DNA of 64,000 nucleotides from Rhipidocladum racemiflorum (GCA_036346355.1 CM070579.1:1178001-1242000); one strand, 5' to 3'. Numbered from the stretch's first letter, positions 1 through 12,524 are shown. Notes: a model not told the origin generated them from the letters alone. Translations and numbers: made by a program.

Positions 1-348
1 CAAAATCAAATATAGAATACCAAATTTATTTTCTGGGATTATTATGAGTTTTCAGAATATTCTGTATTTTCTGGAAGTTTTGACATTAAAGAAAATGTTT
101 TTCAATAACATCGTTATGGTTTCTGATTTTCAAATTTCAAATTTAAAACATCATTAAGTCTGGAGATATTTTATTTAAGTTCTAAACAATCCAAGGAACA
201 TCCTCAAAAAACTTTCATGAATTTTGAAATCAAATTGATGCTTCTGAAAAATCGAACATTAGATCTTTTCATTAATACAGTCGGAGCTCGCCAGAACGCT
301 CCAGCGCATGCCCATGGTGCTAGAATCCTGGTGCCATATCATCGCCAT

Positions 349-481
349 CATTTGCCTAAAAGTTGATGTGCAATTGATCATTTGTCCCGTGTGTTTCATT
401 GATATATAGCTCTATGACCTATATGTCAATGAGATATCATGAATAAAATGATCAATTGTACGTCAACTTCAGGACAAATCA
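349..481. repeat. Imperfect foldback hairpin of about 130 bp
   Basis: The left arm from about 350 to 409 is the imperfect reverse complement of the right arm from about 419 to 480. The strongest blocks are CAATTGATCATTT with its partner and CATTGATATATAG with CTATATGTCAATG, around a loop of about nine bases. I estimate roughly three quarters of positions pair. It could be a small MITE or a MITE-derived hairpin RNA locus. No clear target-site duplication was found, so the superfamily is open. Confidence 0.6.
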
Positions 482-1673
482 GCAATTATTCCCAGTACTT
501 GCGCCATGCTGCCTCGCCGCCTGCGCCGGCAAGAGTAAACCACACCATGGCTACCGTTAGCTTCCCTACAACTCCCTGCTTCCTCTTCAGCAAATCTCCA
601 ATCCCATCGGGCTGAAGCTTCCCTGGAGTGCCCCCGAGCACTTTGCCATCCAGTTTTGCAACCCAAACCACGTAAAGGCTAAAGCATCGCCACCCTGCTT
701 GTCGTCTTCTCCAAGCACGGCCATCGATGCCAAGATACTCCGTTGAGTCTCCGGCACCGTCAAGCCCCAAAATGGAGCCCCTAGGCCCCATCTAGCCAAG
801 CACTATCACCAGTGGCAGATTTAGGATTTTAAGATAGGTATGCCGAGCTAATACTATAATATACAGTAAAATCTAATAAATAATTTGGCAAACAACTATA
901 AATGTTGTCGAGAAATTCGGTATACGAGTATAAAAATAAAATAACTAGAAACATAATAATACAAGTATAAATTACAATATAAATAGTTCGAACATTTTAA
1001 GTATGAAAATATGCATAAAATAATCTTACACACCTACAATAGTTCAAATAATACAATATTACTTCTTGTCCTTCTTGCCTGGCCTCCGCCTTTTAATAGC
1101 CATGAAACTCTTGATTATATTATTTTCATCAACTTGAAAGAAAATATCTCGCTCAATAAACGAATTAGACAATCATCCAAAAAACTATCACTCATCTTAT
1201 TTCTCAACTTACTTTTGACTAAACTCATTGCATGCCGGCTGCTCTTTACAAATTTCGTTTGCTACCGGTAGAAGCAATACCAATTTCATAAACAAGTAAA
1301 GCAAATCATAAACTATATGCCTCTTTGTTTCAACAAGCTTAACTGAGAGATCAACAAGATTCTCTAGTGGAAAGCTTTGTTTCAAATTTTATGCCAAGGA
1401 TGGCAGGGAATGGATGGATAAACACAACTATGGAGGATTGTGAGTTGTTTATATTTTATGCTACATACACTTGTTATTTACATGCATGTCAGCTGCTCTT
1501 TACAAATTTCGTTTGCAATCTACTATTTGATATTCATGAATAAATCTCGCTTTATGCAAAAAGAACATGGTAAGATAGCCATCTCCTTTGATTTAACCAA
1601 GCATCTATATATATTTGTGATACACTACAACTTTTGCTAAATACAAATGTACTCACCCCTGCTTGTTGATATT

Positions 1674-1715
1674 CAGGGGCGGAACCAGAGAGAAAATGAT
1701 CAGGGTTCACCACTT

Positions 1716-1775
<60 letters not shown>

Positions 1776-2058
1776 ATAACTTGTATTGTCCTATAATTTG
1801 TCTCCCGGGGTCACGGAATTTGAATAAGGGGTTTCACATATACTATATATTAGGCTAACATGCATTTAAAAAAAATTTACCCAGTGTCCGGTGACCTGGT
1901 CGCACATCAGTAGCTCCGCCTGTTTGTGAGGCAGATATCAGTCTCGGGCTAGTCAGAGTCTGAGCCTGGTACCGAAAGTCTACTAAAATTCTACGAAAAA
2001 TTATTGAAAAATCATTGAAAACAGATATTTAATCTAAGATCAGCTAACTCCGCCCCTG
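1674..2058. mobile_element. hAT-like MITE with internal TA microsatellite
   Basis: The ends are inverted: CAGGGGCGGA on the left and TCCGCCCCTG on the right, the same termini as the cleaner hAT MITE at 4909-5075. A 13-bp direct repeat, TGTTGATATTCAG, occurs at 1664-1676 and 2061-2073, but it does not abut both termini exactly as an 8-bp hAT duplication should. The right boundary is therefore uncertain by a few bases. A long TA run has expanded inside it. Confidence 0.55.
1720..1773. repeat. (TA)n microsatellite, about 27 units
   Basis: An uninterrupted alternating TA tract of about 54 bp lies inside the hAT-like MITE. On the minus strand it gives a spurious Tyr-Ile repeat peptide that is not a gene. 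Confidence 0.95.
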
Positions 2059-4908
2059 CCTGTTGATATTCAGTGAGCGAAGAAATCGAAATCCCTGACA
2101 ACTCCTACTTTACCGTAGGTCACAGGGATTACAATGATAAATTTTTCTAAGAGCATATCTTTGTCAGCTACCTGTAGAATATTTGGGCTAAGGTATATCG
2201 CTGGGCTTTTGTTGTTGCTCCACTGCACTCTATTTAGCCTTTAAGGTTTTTTTGTATAAACAATGTACCATTAATCTACATATTTGTGATATTGTATATA
2301 AATGTAATGATAATATTGTAAATATGCGTACTAGCTATTGGTCATAGGCCTAATATAGTATGCACATAAGATAGCACAGTTTTCCATTGCTTTGTGTGCT
2401 TGTTGTTGTTGGAAAGGCCGGTGACACCAGGAAAGGAAATATAATGGAATTCGATCCCTATCCGGGGTGTGGGGGGTTGCATTTGCCTTTCAAAGTACAC
2501 TTCCTTGTCCATTATTTCTCTCCTGCACTATTATTTGCAATTAGTGTGTTTCTTAATTGGTATTTGCTGATAGGATCAGATTAAGTAACCAGAGAAGCCA
2601 AGAAGAGATGCCTGTATATAGGGAAGACCGGAAGAGTGCCCAAGGATGGTGACAAGGCAATGATGAAGAAACCGGTGTTGATTGATCGACCAAAACCAAT
2701 ATTACATCCGTCGTGTATTCCACCTAGATTTCGACGTCCACTTCGTTTTTCTTGTTGGGTCTAGTTTTATTATTCTGTGCACATTGCAAGCTTGTATATT
2801 TATATGGATCTAACATGAACAGCAAAAATTATGCGTGGTCGCTACTACACTAGTACTCTTTAATCTTTATATAGAAGAAAATATGCCTGTAAATATTATG
2901 TATTTCATAATATTAGCTAGGATGTTCTCGTGAGTCTTACATGCTACTAATATTTTTTTCTCATAACATGTTAAGAGTAAGTGCTAGATCTGATAGTCAG
3001 ACTACTTTCTGTTCTCTAGAATAAACAAAGAAGAAGAAAGAAGGGTTAAACTCTCCACGAACAGCTAGGATTGAACAATGATTGCAACAACCATTTGTAG
3101 CCAAAATGGGCATCACCTTCACAGCTGATGCAGCCCTATCACCTTGCTGAATTGTATATGAGTATATCACCCATGGGCTCATGCATGGCAAAATCTTATG
3201 CATTTTATTTTATTTTTCTTGGCTTTAACGCAGTAAACATGAGAACAAAAGAAAGAACAAAAGTCGAGAGCATATTATTGCATAGAGATGGAATCCATCG
3301 GGGTGTGACACCTTACCAGACCTTTTTGGTGTTATTGATCAAAAGAAGCATATGAATCACAAGACAAAGGAAAATGGTGGATCTCCTTGTACAATGCATT
3401 CCAAATGTGCCATGCATTGATGATATATAAGTTTTTTTAACCAAGTATAAACTAACTGCTTCTTCTTCTGGGCATTGCTGGTGCATACTTAATTACATAT
3501 TTCTGGCTAACAAGTGGTTTTTAACTGTTGAATTATCACATGATTCCCTTTTTCTTTGACCCCTTCATCTATTTATTAATATGCGCGCTAGTATCACCTG
3601 GCAAATTAGAGGAAATAAAGGAGAAAGAAAAGGCATGCACACAGAGAAAGTAACACAATTCAACTGATATGTATGGTCTTGCACTTCTTTTTGTTAGTTC
3701 TTCAACCACACATACAAAAAACAATGCCCATAAAATCTCTTGATAGATATGGATTACCATTATAATCGCTATTCATATAATTAAGCTCCAGTCTCTCTCA
3801 CTCGCTCCTTTTCCCCTTCTTTTGCTCGGCTGTTTGATTTTGTTCAGAGTGACGCCAATTTGTTTTTGCAAATGTGACCTGCTCCTCTTTGCTCCCAGCC
3901 TTGGAGCTAGTGTGCTCCCCACCCACCACCATTGGCCTACTGCAACCTTGATCTGATCTGCAAACCCCACTGCTAATCCCAATTAATCAAGCCCACCTCT
4001 CCCACTACTAACTACTCCTAACAAACAACAGCTCCTTCAGCTAGCTTGCCTGGTTTTGTTTCTCATGAACTCCTGAATAATGTTCAAATAATACTCTCTC
4101 TCTTTTTCAATTCCAATTTAAAATGGTTGTGCAAGTAGAGGTCAAATGGCTGTGAACATGCATGGAGCTAGCTTTTGCCACCGAGAACAAGGGAAGACCT
4201 TAAACAGAGCAGCCAATTAGCAGAAACTAAACGTAGCTATCACCAAAGCACGTACGTCTCCTGTATTTTGTCTCGCAACTTGTGTTTAATTGCAGGCATG
4301 AATAGACAGATGGTTCGTACCAGCATGCATGATCTCCGCCTGCAGCGACAAATTAATAGTCAGCAAGAGGTGTTGGAACAGGACACCAAGGGCGAATACA
4401 GGTTGCGTGTCGATCCGATCTGGTACGGAACCGTGCCGTGCCGTGTTTTGCATCGGACCATCCCCATCGTGCTTCGGACCGATCAAAAGAGCCCGACCCA
4501 AGTGTTCACCTCTACTCTTAACAAGAGAAAATAATGCATCAAGATATGGTGGAAGCGAGAGACAAATCGCCGGGCTGGGTGACCAAGAAGGCGACATCTC
4601 GCGCGGCCACGAAGGATAAGTGCAAAGAGAAATCGCCATCTTGCAAATGCCTCATAATTTTCGCGTGCTGATGACTGTGGATGAAAGGTCCAAATTAATC
4701 AGCAGGAAGAAAACGAGGAGATGAATGATGTATTAACACTGACTAGAGAGGGAGAGAGGAGGAGGAGGAAGAAGACGACGACGACGACTACGGTTTAGAT
4801 TTGACCGCTGGCCCCAGAGCCCACGAAACTCTTGTCTCTACTGCGTTAAGTACAGGGAGATAAAGCAAGACATCATTGACGTGCACAGCTCAGTCACACA
4901 CTGACTGA

Positions 4909-5075
4909 CAGTGGCGGAGCCAGCCCAGGTCCAAGCCCCGGGCTGGACCAACTGATCTTAAATTAAGTATCTGTTTTTAATCATTTTTTAATAATTTTTT
5001 AAAAAAAATTAATGGGCTTTCGGTACTAGGCCCCGGGCTGCAGCACGGGCAGCCCGGGGCCTGTATCCGCCCCTG
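4909..5075. mobile_element. hAT-superfamily MITE, 167 bp, with 8-bp TSD
   Basis: The element starts CAGTGGCGGAGCC and ends TATCCGCCCCTG, so its outer ten bases are inverted repeats with one mismatch. It is flanked by an exact 8-bp duplication, CTGACTGA, at 4901-4908 and 5076-5083, as hAT transposition makes. Its interior has inverted GC-rich segments built on CCCGGGC. It has no coding capacity. Confidence 0.85.
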
Positions 5076-5167
5076 CTGACTGACACGCACAAATTGAAAT
5101 GAGAAGTTGTACAGTAGTATTTCTTCGTGCAAACACTTGTAAAGTCCCTTTCCAGTAGTGCAATTAA

Positions 5168-5443
5168 GGGTGCGTTTGGTTCGCTGTATCAGGTTGAACC
5201 GAACCGTTCCGTACAGGATTTAATCTCGTTCATGCGTTTGGTTTACTGAACGGAACCATCTGGTACGTGATGAGATGGTACAGATTCCTAGAATATTCCT
5301 TGAAGATGTTGTATCGTTTGATACGGCAAATTCGGCTGAACCGATAGGTACATGATCGACCGGTACCATCCCATCCAGGATCATCGTATCCATCCTGTAC
5401 CATCACATCCCATTCAGCCTGATACATCCAACCAAACACACCC
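5168..5443. mobile_element. Tourist/PIF-Harbinger-type MITE, 276 bp, TAA TSD
   Basis: The termini are GGGTGCGTTTGGTT and, inverted, AACCAAACACACCC, matching at 13 of 14 positions. A TAA duplication sits at 5165-5167 and 5444-5446. The TTTGGTT terminus and 3-bp TWA duplication are typical of grass Tourist elements. It lies about 350 bp upstream of the dehydrogenase start codon, so it may be part of that promoter region. Confidence 0.85.
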
Positions 5444-5791
5444 TAACTGATCGAGTGAGCGAGGAATTAAGATATGATGATAGCCACAGCCGCTAGCTAG
5501 TAGCTACTCACTCCACTTCCGCTGTAATAAAATTTACATTAAAGTAATAATAAGAGGTATCAAAAGTCGGTATATACATGCACTCCCTAGATTTTTCGTA
5601 CCTATCGATACTATATTAATATAAATTTTAATATTTTAAGCATGGTAAAAAGTGAAGTTATTTATACACAGGCCTGAGGCCTCTCCCCTAATTTCTAAAC
5701 ACCAACCACACCACCTCTGATCACTAATCACACGCAGTTACCTAGCTAGGCATCTAGCTAAACCCCTTGAAGCTAGCATCAAGCTGAGTCC

Positions 5792-8317
5792 ATGCTGACC
5801 TCCTTGAGGTACCTGGCCGGCACGGCCGGGCCGAGCGGCTTCGGCTCGCGCACCACCGCCGAGGAGGCCTGCCCCTCAGACCTCGGCCACATCACCGCCA
5901 TCATCACGGGTGCGTACCGCCACCATATCATCGTCGTCGTCGTCGTCATGCATGTCACATACGCTTCGTTACATCTTGCCGAGCTATAGCTTCTTGCTGC
6001 ATGCATGCAAGATGAGCTGACAGCGCCGGCCGGCCGGCGCCGTGCGTGCGCATGGGCATGTATGATGTATGGCAGGCGCGACGTCGGGGATCGGGGCGGA
6101 GACGGCGAGGGTGCTGGCGAAGCGCGGCGCGCGGCTGGTGCTGCCGGCCCGGAGCCTCAAGGCGGCCGAGGAGGCCCGGGCGAGGCTCCTGGCCGAGTTC
6201 GCTGCCGCCGACGTGGTGGTGCTGCCGCTGGACCTCAGCTCGCTCGCCTCCGTGCGCCGCTTCGTCGCGCGCTTCCTCGAGCTCGGCCTCCCGCTCAACC
6301 TCCTCATGTACGTACGCATCACTATCATGACCAACTCCCTCCACTACCACCACCAGTATACTATACTAATCGTTAGTTAAGTAGCCACTAATTACATAGT
6401 TTAAGCCTTTAAGAGATGCTAAATATCGTGTTAGTACTAATACGAACACACATAACTAATTGCATGGTTGCTCTTGGTAACTAAATGACGTGGTTTTGGT
6501 TGCCGGCGCGCGTGTATGCAGCAACAACGCCGGCAAGTTCGCCGACCGCTTCGCCGTGTCCGAGGACGGCGTCGAGATGACCTTCGCCACCAACTACTTA
6601 GGTACTACCTAACACACTACTAATTAACTCGATTTGCAGATTAACCTATAGCTAGCTTTCCTTTCGTTTACTCCTCTGGTTTAATGGCGGCAATCAACTG
6701 GCTATAAATTACCACCTATATATGTGCTTTGATTCGACCGAGCAGGGCACTTCTTGCTGACGAGGCTGCTGCTGGAGAAGATGGCGGAGACGGCGAGGGC
6801 GACCGGCGTCGAGGGCCGCGTAGTGAACATCTCCTCCACCATCCACAGCTGGTTCGCCGGCGAAGACGCCCTCGACTACCTCGACCGCGTCACCCGCAAG
6901 AAGATGTATGTCACAATCACATGCCATATATTATCTGTGTACATGCAGCTGATCATACGTACGGTACTACATGGTGCTTTAAGATTCACGCTTTCGTTGA
7001 ACCATGCGCTGCAGACCGTACGATCCGACCAGAGCGTACGCGCTCTCCAAGCTTGCCAACGTGCTCCACACCAGGGCACTGGCAGATCGGCTCAAGGTAA
7101 TTACTCAATCCGGTCATCATTTTGAATATTAATTGGTACGGTCTCCAAAACACGGTTTTAACCATTAATTTTGCATGTAATTATAATATTATGAAAGTAC
7201 TTTTCAAGACAAAACTATACATGTAATTTTTATATACCTAATTTGAATATTTAAAAAGATATTGATAGCCAAAATTTTGAAAGTTTAACTACACCTATAT
7301 CCAGAATAATAACTATTTGTGACTGGATAAAAAGTAATTAGCAAGCATAATTTCAAGATCTCCGCTCGCCTTTTTTTTGATCGGTTTTTTAATGCAATTT
7401 TTTTTACTTAACCGCACCGCAATTAAATGGCTGAAACCGAACGAGAAGCTTGAGTAAGCTTAGTTAATCACCTCTAAATTAAATTAAGCTGCTTCTTTAT
7501 CAACGTAACACAGGAGATGGACGCGAATGTGACGGCCAACTGCGTCCACCCCGGGATCGTCAGGACCCGGCTCATCCGTGACCGCGACGGCCTCGTCACC
7601 AGTACGTCGTCTGAAAATTTTGATACTTTTACAAGCATCCAAATAGCTCGACAGATGGTTTTATTAATCTAAAATCAACTGCAGATACAGTGTTCTTCTT
7701 GGCATCCAAGCTCCTCAAGACAATCCCTCAGGTGATCAGTTCGACTGATTTTTGAATTTTGGTCAGGAGCTCTCCACACACACACGCCACACACACTCAC
7801 ACCCACGCGAACGCGAACGCACTCCACACACACACTCACACCCACACGAAAATAGCACAGCCGGTGAGCACCCGGATGAGCCAAGGCTTGATCCCGAACG
7901 GCCTGCATGCCTACTGCATGCACTTGCCACCGAGCCACGCTCGGTCCTCAACTCTACTACTTACTTTCATCAGTGAAGTCTCTTGGTTTTACCGAGTTGT
8001 CAGTAGCGCGCATGCACTTCGTTGCATGGGTTTGGATTCTGATCCCCTGTGTTTTCGTGGACGGTGGTGCGTGCACACAGGCAGCTGCATCGACGTGCTA
8101 CGTCGCGGTGCACCCCGCGGTGGCCGGAGTGTCCGGGAAGTACTTCGCGGACTGCAACGAGGCGTCGCCGTCAAGGTTGGGGTGCAGCAGCGAGGAGGCC
8201 TCCAAGCTGTGGAGCTTCTCCGAGGGCGTAGCTGCGGAGAAGAAGGGTGTTCATGTCGCCGGCTTCCGGTTCCAGGTCCAGAATTCTAACGCCGACCGCG
8301 GCATGGCTTTCGCCTAG
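5792..8317 (+). CDS. Short-chain dehydrogenase/reductase, TIC32-like, 8 exons
   Basis: This is an NAD(P)-dependent oxidoreductase of the SDR family, most like the plant group annotated as TIC32 or retinol dehydrogenase-like. Predicted exons are 5792-5909, 6076-6307, 6522-6601, 6746-6905, 7015-7096, 7514-7601, 7685-7731 and 8081-8317. All introns are GT-AG and phases agree, giving 347 residues. The cofactor motif TGATSGIG lies at residues 39-46 (split by intron 1), NNAG at 118-121, the catalytic Ser region VNISS near 170-174 and the YALSK catalytic pair at Tyr205 and Lys209. NCVHPGIVRT follows, as is usual for the group. The short N-terminus does not settle plastid targeting. Intron 1 carries a CGT run, intron 5 a dispersed AT-rich repeat and intron 7 a CA-rich tract. 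TIC32 function is a family inference; the substrate is unknown. Confidence 0.9.
7185..7345. repeat. Dispersed AT-rich repeat in dehydrogenase intron 5
   Basis: This segment is clearly related, in the same orientation, to 45283-45430. Shared blocks include TTTTTCAAGACAAA-type and ATATTTAAAAGATATTGATA-like sequence and AACTATTTGTGAC. It is a repeat family without coding capacity. The ends are not defined well enough to classify it. Confidence 0.6.
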
Positions 8318-10363
8318 GGCCAGAATTTTTTGATCGCCGACGATGTACGTACGCCTGAAGAGATTACAGAGCCTGGAAAATGGAGGTTAGGTGCTAGTTT
8401 CAGGAACCAGAGATATTAATTACAGGAGAAAAGCAGGAGTAGCATATATACGCATATCTGTATATACATACCAATACCGTATGTACACCACCAGTATATG
8501 TATGTCAGTGTGTTTTTGAGCCTTGTCTGCAAAGATCAGTACGCCGGCCGGATGTTTCTTTCCTTGTCCACCAATCACACTAGATTAGATTAGATTAGAT
8601 CAAATGTTCAACTCCACCACCATGTATAATTATTTGATCCACTGCACTAGATACTCCTCTTCTCTCTCTTTTTTTTTGAGGGGTACAAGACGGACGCACA
8701 CAATCCATACACACCACACTCACGCATCATATGCACGCACACATGTTAAGGAAGTGATCAGAGGCTCCACAGCCCTCAAAGAGTGGGAACACACTGTCCC
8801 ACTTAATGCGCACGTGTGTGTACCGGTTTTAATTTATTCGGGTGAGAGACGCTGAGTTCGATCCAGGAGGGACGAGCACTCTCGCTCCTTCCCACTGAGC
8901 TATATATGGTTCCGGCCTCGGATAATCTTCTTCTGGCCCCTTGCATTAGTGGACTTTACTGTTTACACACCATCTAATCATGCCTGGTATCAAATTGCTT
9001 GTTTGTAAGTGAAGAAAAGGGGATCTTTGGATTTGGTTCTCAATCTCAAATGGAGCGGCTTGCCAATTTTCTATAGCGTTTTGCACGGGTGGAAAAAAGG
9101 CAGCAACAAAAAAGTGAAAGATGCTTGCAACTCAAGCTCCACTACAGGTCTATTGCCAACTGAGGGCATAGACTCACTGTATGTGCTTGCTACAAAATGA
9201 GCTGTTAGGTGATAATAATGGCTTAGAAGAATAATTGACCTAGATGATCTCATGGTATTCTAGGTCCTAACCAGTTGTTAATCTGACGAGGCTTACTATT
9301 TACATGCTAGAAAAGAGAAACCAAAGAGAATACACATGATCTATTAGGTAGAGAATTAAAGAGTGATGGACTAGGAAGACTCATGCTACCCCTAACTAAT
9401 TGTTAATCATCTCCTTTATGTTCCACTAGGAGGAAAGCTTCTTTTTAGCTAACCCTAGCACATCAGGAGATTGGAATAATTAAGCTGGACATTAGCTAGC
9501 AATCATTCTTTCTATCATAAAACAAAGCACCCTCTACCAATAAGTACACAACTAAACCTACTATATGTACTTAATCATTGCTTGGAATGATTTAAGATAT
9601 CATTAGCAGAAGAATGGCTAAAAGACCCAGAAGATTCTTGTGCCACAACGGGACAACTAATCAATGCACTGCTTTCACAGAAGTGCCAAATCCCAAATGG
9701 TTTCGTTCCATTAGGAATGAAGTGACTAATGATGTATGAGTAGCTCAGTAGCTTCATTAGGATGATCCATAACCTAGTCTTATATTCTAATCGAGCAGTT
9801 TAATGAAGACAATGATCTCTATCAACTACATTTCCCAACCTATCTAATGGACCAGTTCATTAACTCTGTACAAGAATGCTAAAGATTGACTTCCCCGTAC
9901 TCAACGTGGCACATAATTGACAGAGCTCTGTTCTTGCAAAGTGCAAACTTAATCAAAGGATATATGAAAGGGAAAATATTTTTCTTTTTTTTTTTTGGCA
10001 GGTACAAAAGTCTCAAATTACACATCCATCATCATCAGGAGGACAAATGGTGAACACCATCAAGGAATCAATGAACATTTCAATTATTCTATCTGTTCTA
10101 TAAATGTTTATAACACCATGTTGCTGGGTGTTCTCAAAAGGAACTGGGAATCAATGCAGTATCTAGACAAAAAAACAACATTAGGCTATTTGCCTGCTAA
10201 ACAGGAGTTAACAGTTTAGGTTATAACCTGGAAAGCATGCCACAACATCCTTCAGGATCCATGCTTAAGCAGCTCCAGGAACAAAAGGTTTGTCAGACCT
10301 GATGGCTGATTTACCTGATTGGAACTGGGAGTGATGTCCCCATGCCCATTCGAAAAGCGACCA
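8318..10363. other. Intergenic stretch with SINE and no supported gene
   Basis: Beyond the minus-strand SINE there is a short (TAGAT)n run near 8581-8600, a poly-T tract near 9978-9995 and AT-rich unique-looking DNA. Open frames are short and show no domain motifs. Confidence 0.55.
8664..8921 (-). mobile_element. tRNA-derived SINE, about 258 bp
   Basis: Read on the minus strand, the element has an A-box-like TAGCTCAGTGGG (8891-8902) and, about 37 bp on, a B-box-like GGATCGAACTC (8854-8864). This is the internal Pol III promoter layout of a tRNA-related SINE. It ends at low coordinates in GTACCCCTC followed by an A-run. Flanking 13-bp sequences at 8651-8663 and 8922-8934 match at 11 of 13 positions, consistent with an aged target-site duplication. 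It resembles the widespread grass Au-type SINEs, but that name is from memory. Confidence 0.75.
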
Positions 10364-10917
10364 TCACAGATGAACACCCATTGAGCCCTCCCACCTGCCT
10401 GGCTGCCTTCTCTTTGCTGTTTTACTGCGGTAACACCACACCACAAACGCCTCAGTCAGGTCAGGATACCTGAACTGCTCTGCGTTTTTTCATCCACTCT
10501 GCCAGGACATCTGCCTGATCACCTGGCGGCAATGCTAACACTATCGAGATTATCGTCTTTCCATCAAGCAAGCGCTTTGTCATTTGAATGTATGGAAGCC
10601 ATGTTTTCAGAAAATGAACCATACCCAACAGCATCCAGGGCCCTTCCAGTCAATTCTACATGCTTTGCTTTCACTGCCCACAAGCCTGAGCTGTACTTCT
10701 TGTCCTGAACCACCGAGAGAGCATGGTCTGAGATTTCTGACCAGCCAGAAACAAACTCGTTCGTCATCTCAATCTTCGTCAAGACATTAGCTATCCAGTC
10801 AATGCCAATTAAGCTACGCAGAACCCTTTGCTCCGCTTGTTCAGGTGATTGATCAAACTGCGAGGCCAATAGATCTAGTCCAGTCCTAGGATTGGGACTG
10901 GGGGTAACAGCTTTGTC
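10364..10917 (-). pseudogene. BTB/POZ-domain gene fragment (At3g50780/At1g63850-type C-terminus), frameshifted
   Basis: The minus strand encodes pieces strongly resembling the C-terminal half of a plant BTB/POZ protein family. One frame from 10917 holds LLASQFDQSPEQAEQRVL, then KYSSGLWAVKAK and GRALDAVGYG. Around 10610 the match jumps frame to KTWLPYIQMTKRLLDGKT and SIVLALPPGDQADVLAEWMK. After an A-rich run near 10475 it jumps again to YPDLTEAFVVWCYRSKTAK and ends at a stop at 10364. Two frameshifts and the absence of the N-terminal BTB domain nearby argue for a pseudogene or truncated duplicate. Two local sequence errors in a real last exon are possible but less likely, because the upstream exons are not seen either. 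Confidence 0.7.
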
Positions 10918-11879
10918 TCAAACTGATATCGAGTTATGACAACGGGACAATATTGTAGTATCCACACAAAAGCAAACTCATTCTTATACTTCAATCATTC
11001 ATCTCAAACTGATATTGGAACAAAACATTCACTTTTAAATAGTAAAACTCCAGAGAGTATAATGCTAGCTACCATAAGGGTGTCATCAAATTCTTGAGAA
11101 TTAATTTTGTCAAAGCCTTTTCAACATATCCAAACGATGATTGAACACCAAATTTAGCTGTCTCTTCAAGTGATATTGATTTTTTTTGTTTTTTTTCTCA
11201 ATGTCTCCTCGATCAAGCATATAGTCCAAATTAATTCATTGTGTTGAAAGCCTATAACTCCACCTTAGACTCTATCTTGCTGTAGTAACCCGTAGTAGGC
11301 GACATATCGTCGAAAAAATCATCAATGATTAAGCCCACATGGATGCCGCCAATAATAGGCACAATGGTATGAATTGCAATGAAATCTACCTCTAACAGAA
11401 GCAATATGACAATCAACTGTGATAGGAGATTGTCAACGACGATGATATAGAATAGTGCCTAGGCATGGCACCGAGTGGTGCGGGCGATAGTGTACAGAAT
11501 TGGTGCTGGATCAATCACCGGGGTAGAGCACCGGTCAACACTTAGTATGGAGTCAACTCATGTATCGGAGTTAAGGCGAGTTAAAATCGCTAAATTAAGG
11601 CTAATGAATCTCCTATTACATTCTGCCAAGTGCCAATCAACCTTTTTTTTCTCTTGGATTTGATGTCTAGACGATTTGTTTCCTCACAGTCACAACTTGT
11701 TGCTTCTTGGATTTACACAAGGCTTTTATGTGCAGCACCGTCTTGAGCTTAAATCACCAAAAGAAAATTTGAGTTTGACTCGGTGACTTGATAGCATATG
11801 ACACGGACTAGCTTATTTCAGATTCAGCGTCTACAAAATAAACACTAACTCGTTAATGATGAAATTGGATCCCGCCTAT

Positions 11880-12130
11880 GCCGGTGACACCCTCGGGAGT
11901 CACTTCCTCCGGGGGCAGTGGCTTGGTTTCGAACTCGGAGCTCTGATACCACTAATTAAAAATGAACGGGAGACAAGGGTTTAACGTGGAAAACCCTTTC
12001 AAAAAAACTGCGAACGCACGAAGCCAAATATAACTATATGAGATGTTTACAACAAGGTTGTCTTTTCTCTTCTCTCGTTTTGCTTTTCTTGCTCTTTTTT
12101 ATAGACTACATGGATATATTTACAGTGGAA
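11880..12130 (-). mobile_element. LTR-retrotransposon remnant with tRNA-iMet PBS
   Basis: Positions 11940-11951 are the exact reverse complement of TGGTATCAGAGC, the usual primer-binding site for initiator-Met tRNA. Next to it, at 11960-12000, is ACGTGGAAAACCC-type sequence of the kind found in copia LTRs. On the minus strand the order is LTR end then PBS. No gag or pol was recognised to the left, so this is a solo fragment or a small TRIM-like element. The LTR limits could not be set. Confidence 0.45.
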
Positions 12131-12524
12131 TATGAAGAACTTCGTATATGAGTAGTACTATGAATTGGAGTAAGAAACGAAACCACAATGAATACACTTT
12201 AACAAAAACATTCTTCACTTCATTTGCACTGGGAGCCTGCAGACGGGCTAATAGAGATACTACTTCTAAAATCTCTTCCTCCTCTTTTTCACCCTAGGAA
12301 GCAGTTTCAAGGTATTCGATACATCTTTTGGTAATTAACACACATTCAGGAGAAATTGATGCTCGAAGAATGCCAACAACTAACTTAACAGGATCAAATG
12401 AATCTACAATTGATTATCTAGGAAGATACATTAACTTCAACATCTTGACATAATGGCCACACTCTAACTTCAATTCAATTATTAGAGCATATCACTTTGA
12501 CCAAGCCAATCTGGAAAACGCTTA

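Larger units (their letters stand above)
1..5791. other. Intergenic, MITE-rich DNA with no supported gene
   Basis: No stretch here has convincing coding character on either strand. Open frames are short and lack recognisable motifs; a 101-codon minus-strand frame around 486-791 is GC-rich but matches nothing I know. The recognisable content is a foldback repeat near 350-480, a TA microsatellite inside a hAT-like MITE, a clean hAT MITE, a Tourist-type MITE and a short GAC run at 4774-4788. The pyrimidine-rich tract at 3790-3900 could be a relic of a 5-prime UTR, but no gene follows it. Confidence 0.6.

Noticed and set aside
1552..1776. Minus-strand frame with Ile-Tyr repeats
   Set aside because: It is a translation of the TA microsatellite.
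5955..6376. Long alternative frames on both strands over dehydrogenase exon 2
   Set aside because: Only the frame with TGATSGIG continues through matching splice sites to YALSK. The others are shadows.
8850..8905. Possible tRNA gene on the minus strand
   Set aside because: A and B boxes are present but the rest does not close an acceptor stem, and an A-tailed 3-prime body follows, so it is a SINE.
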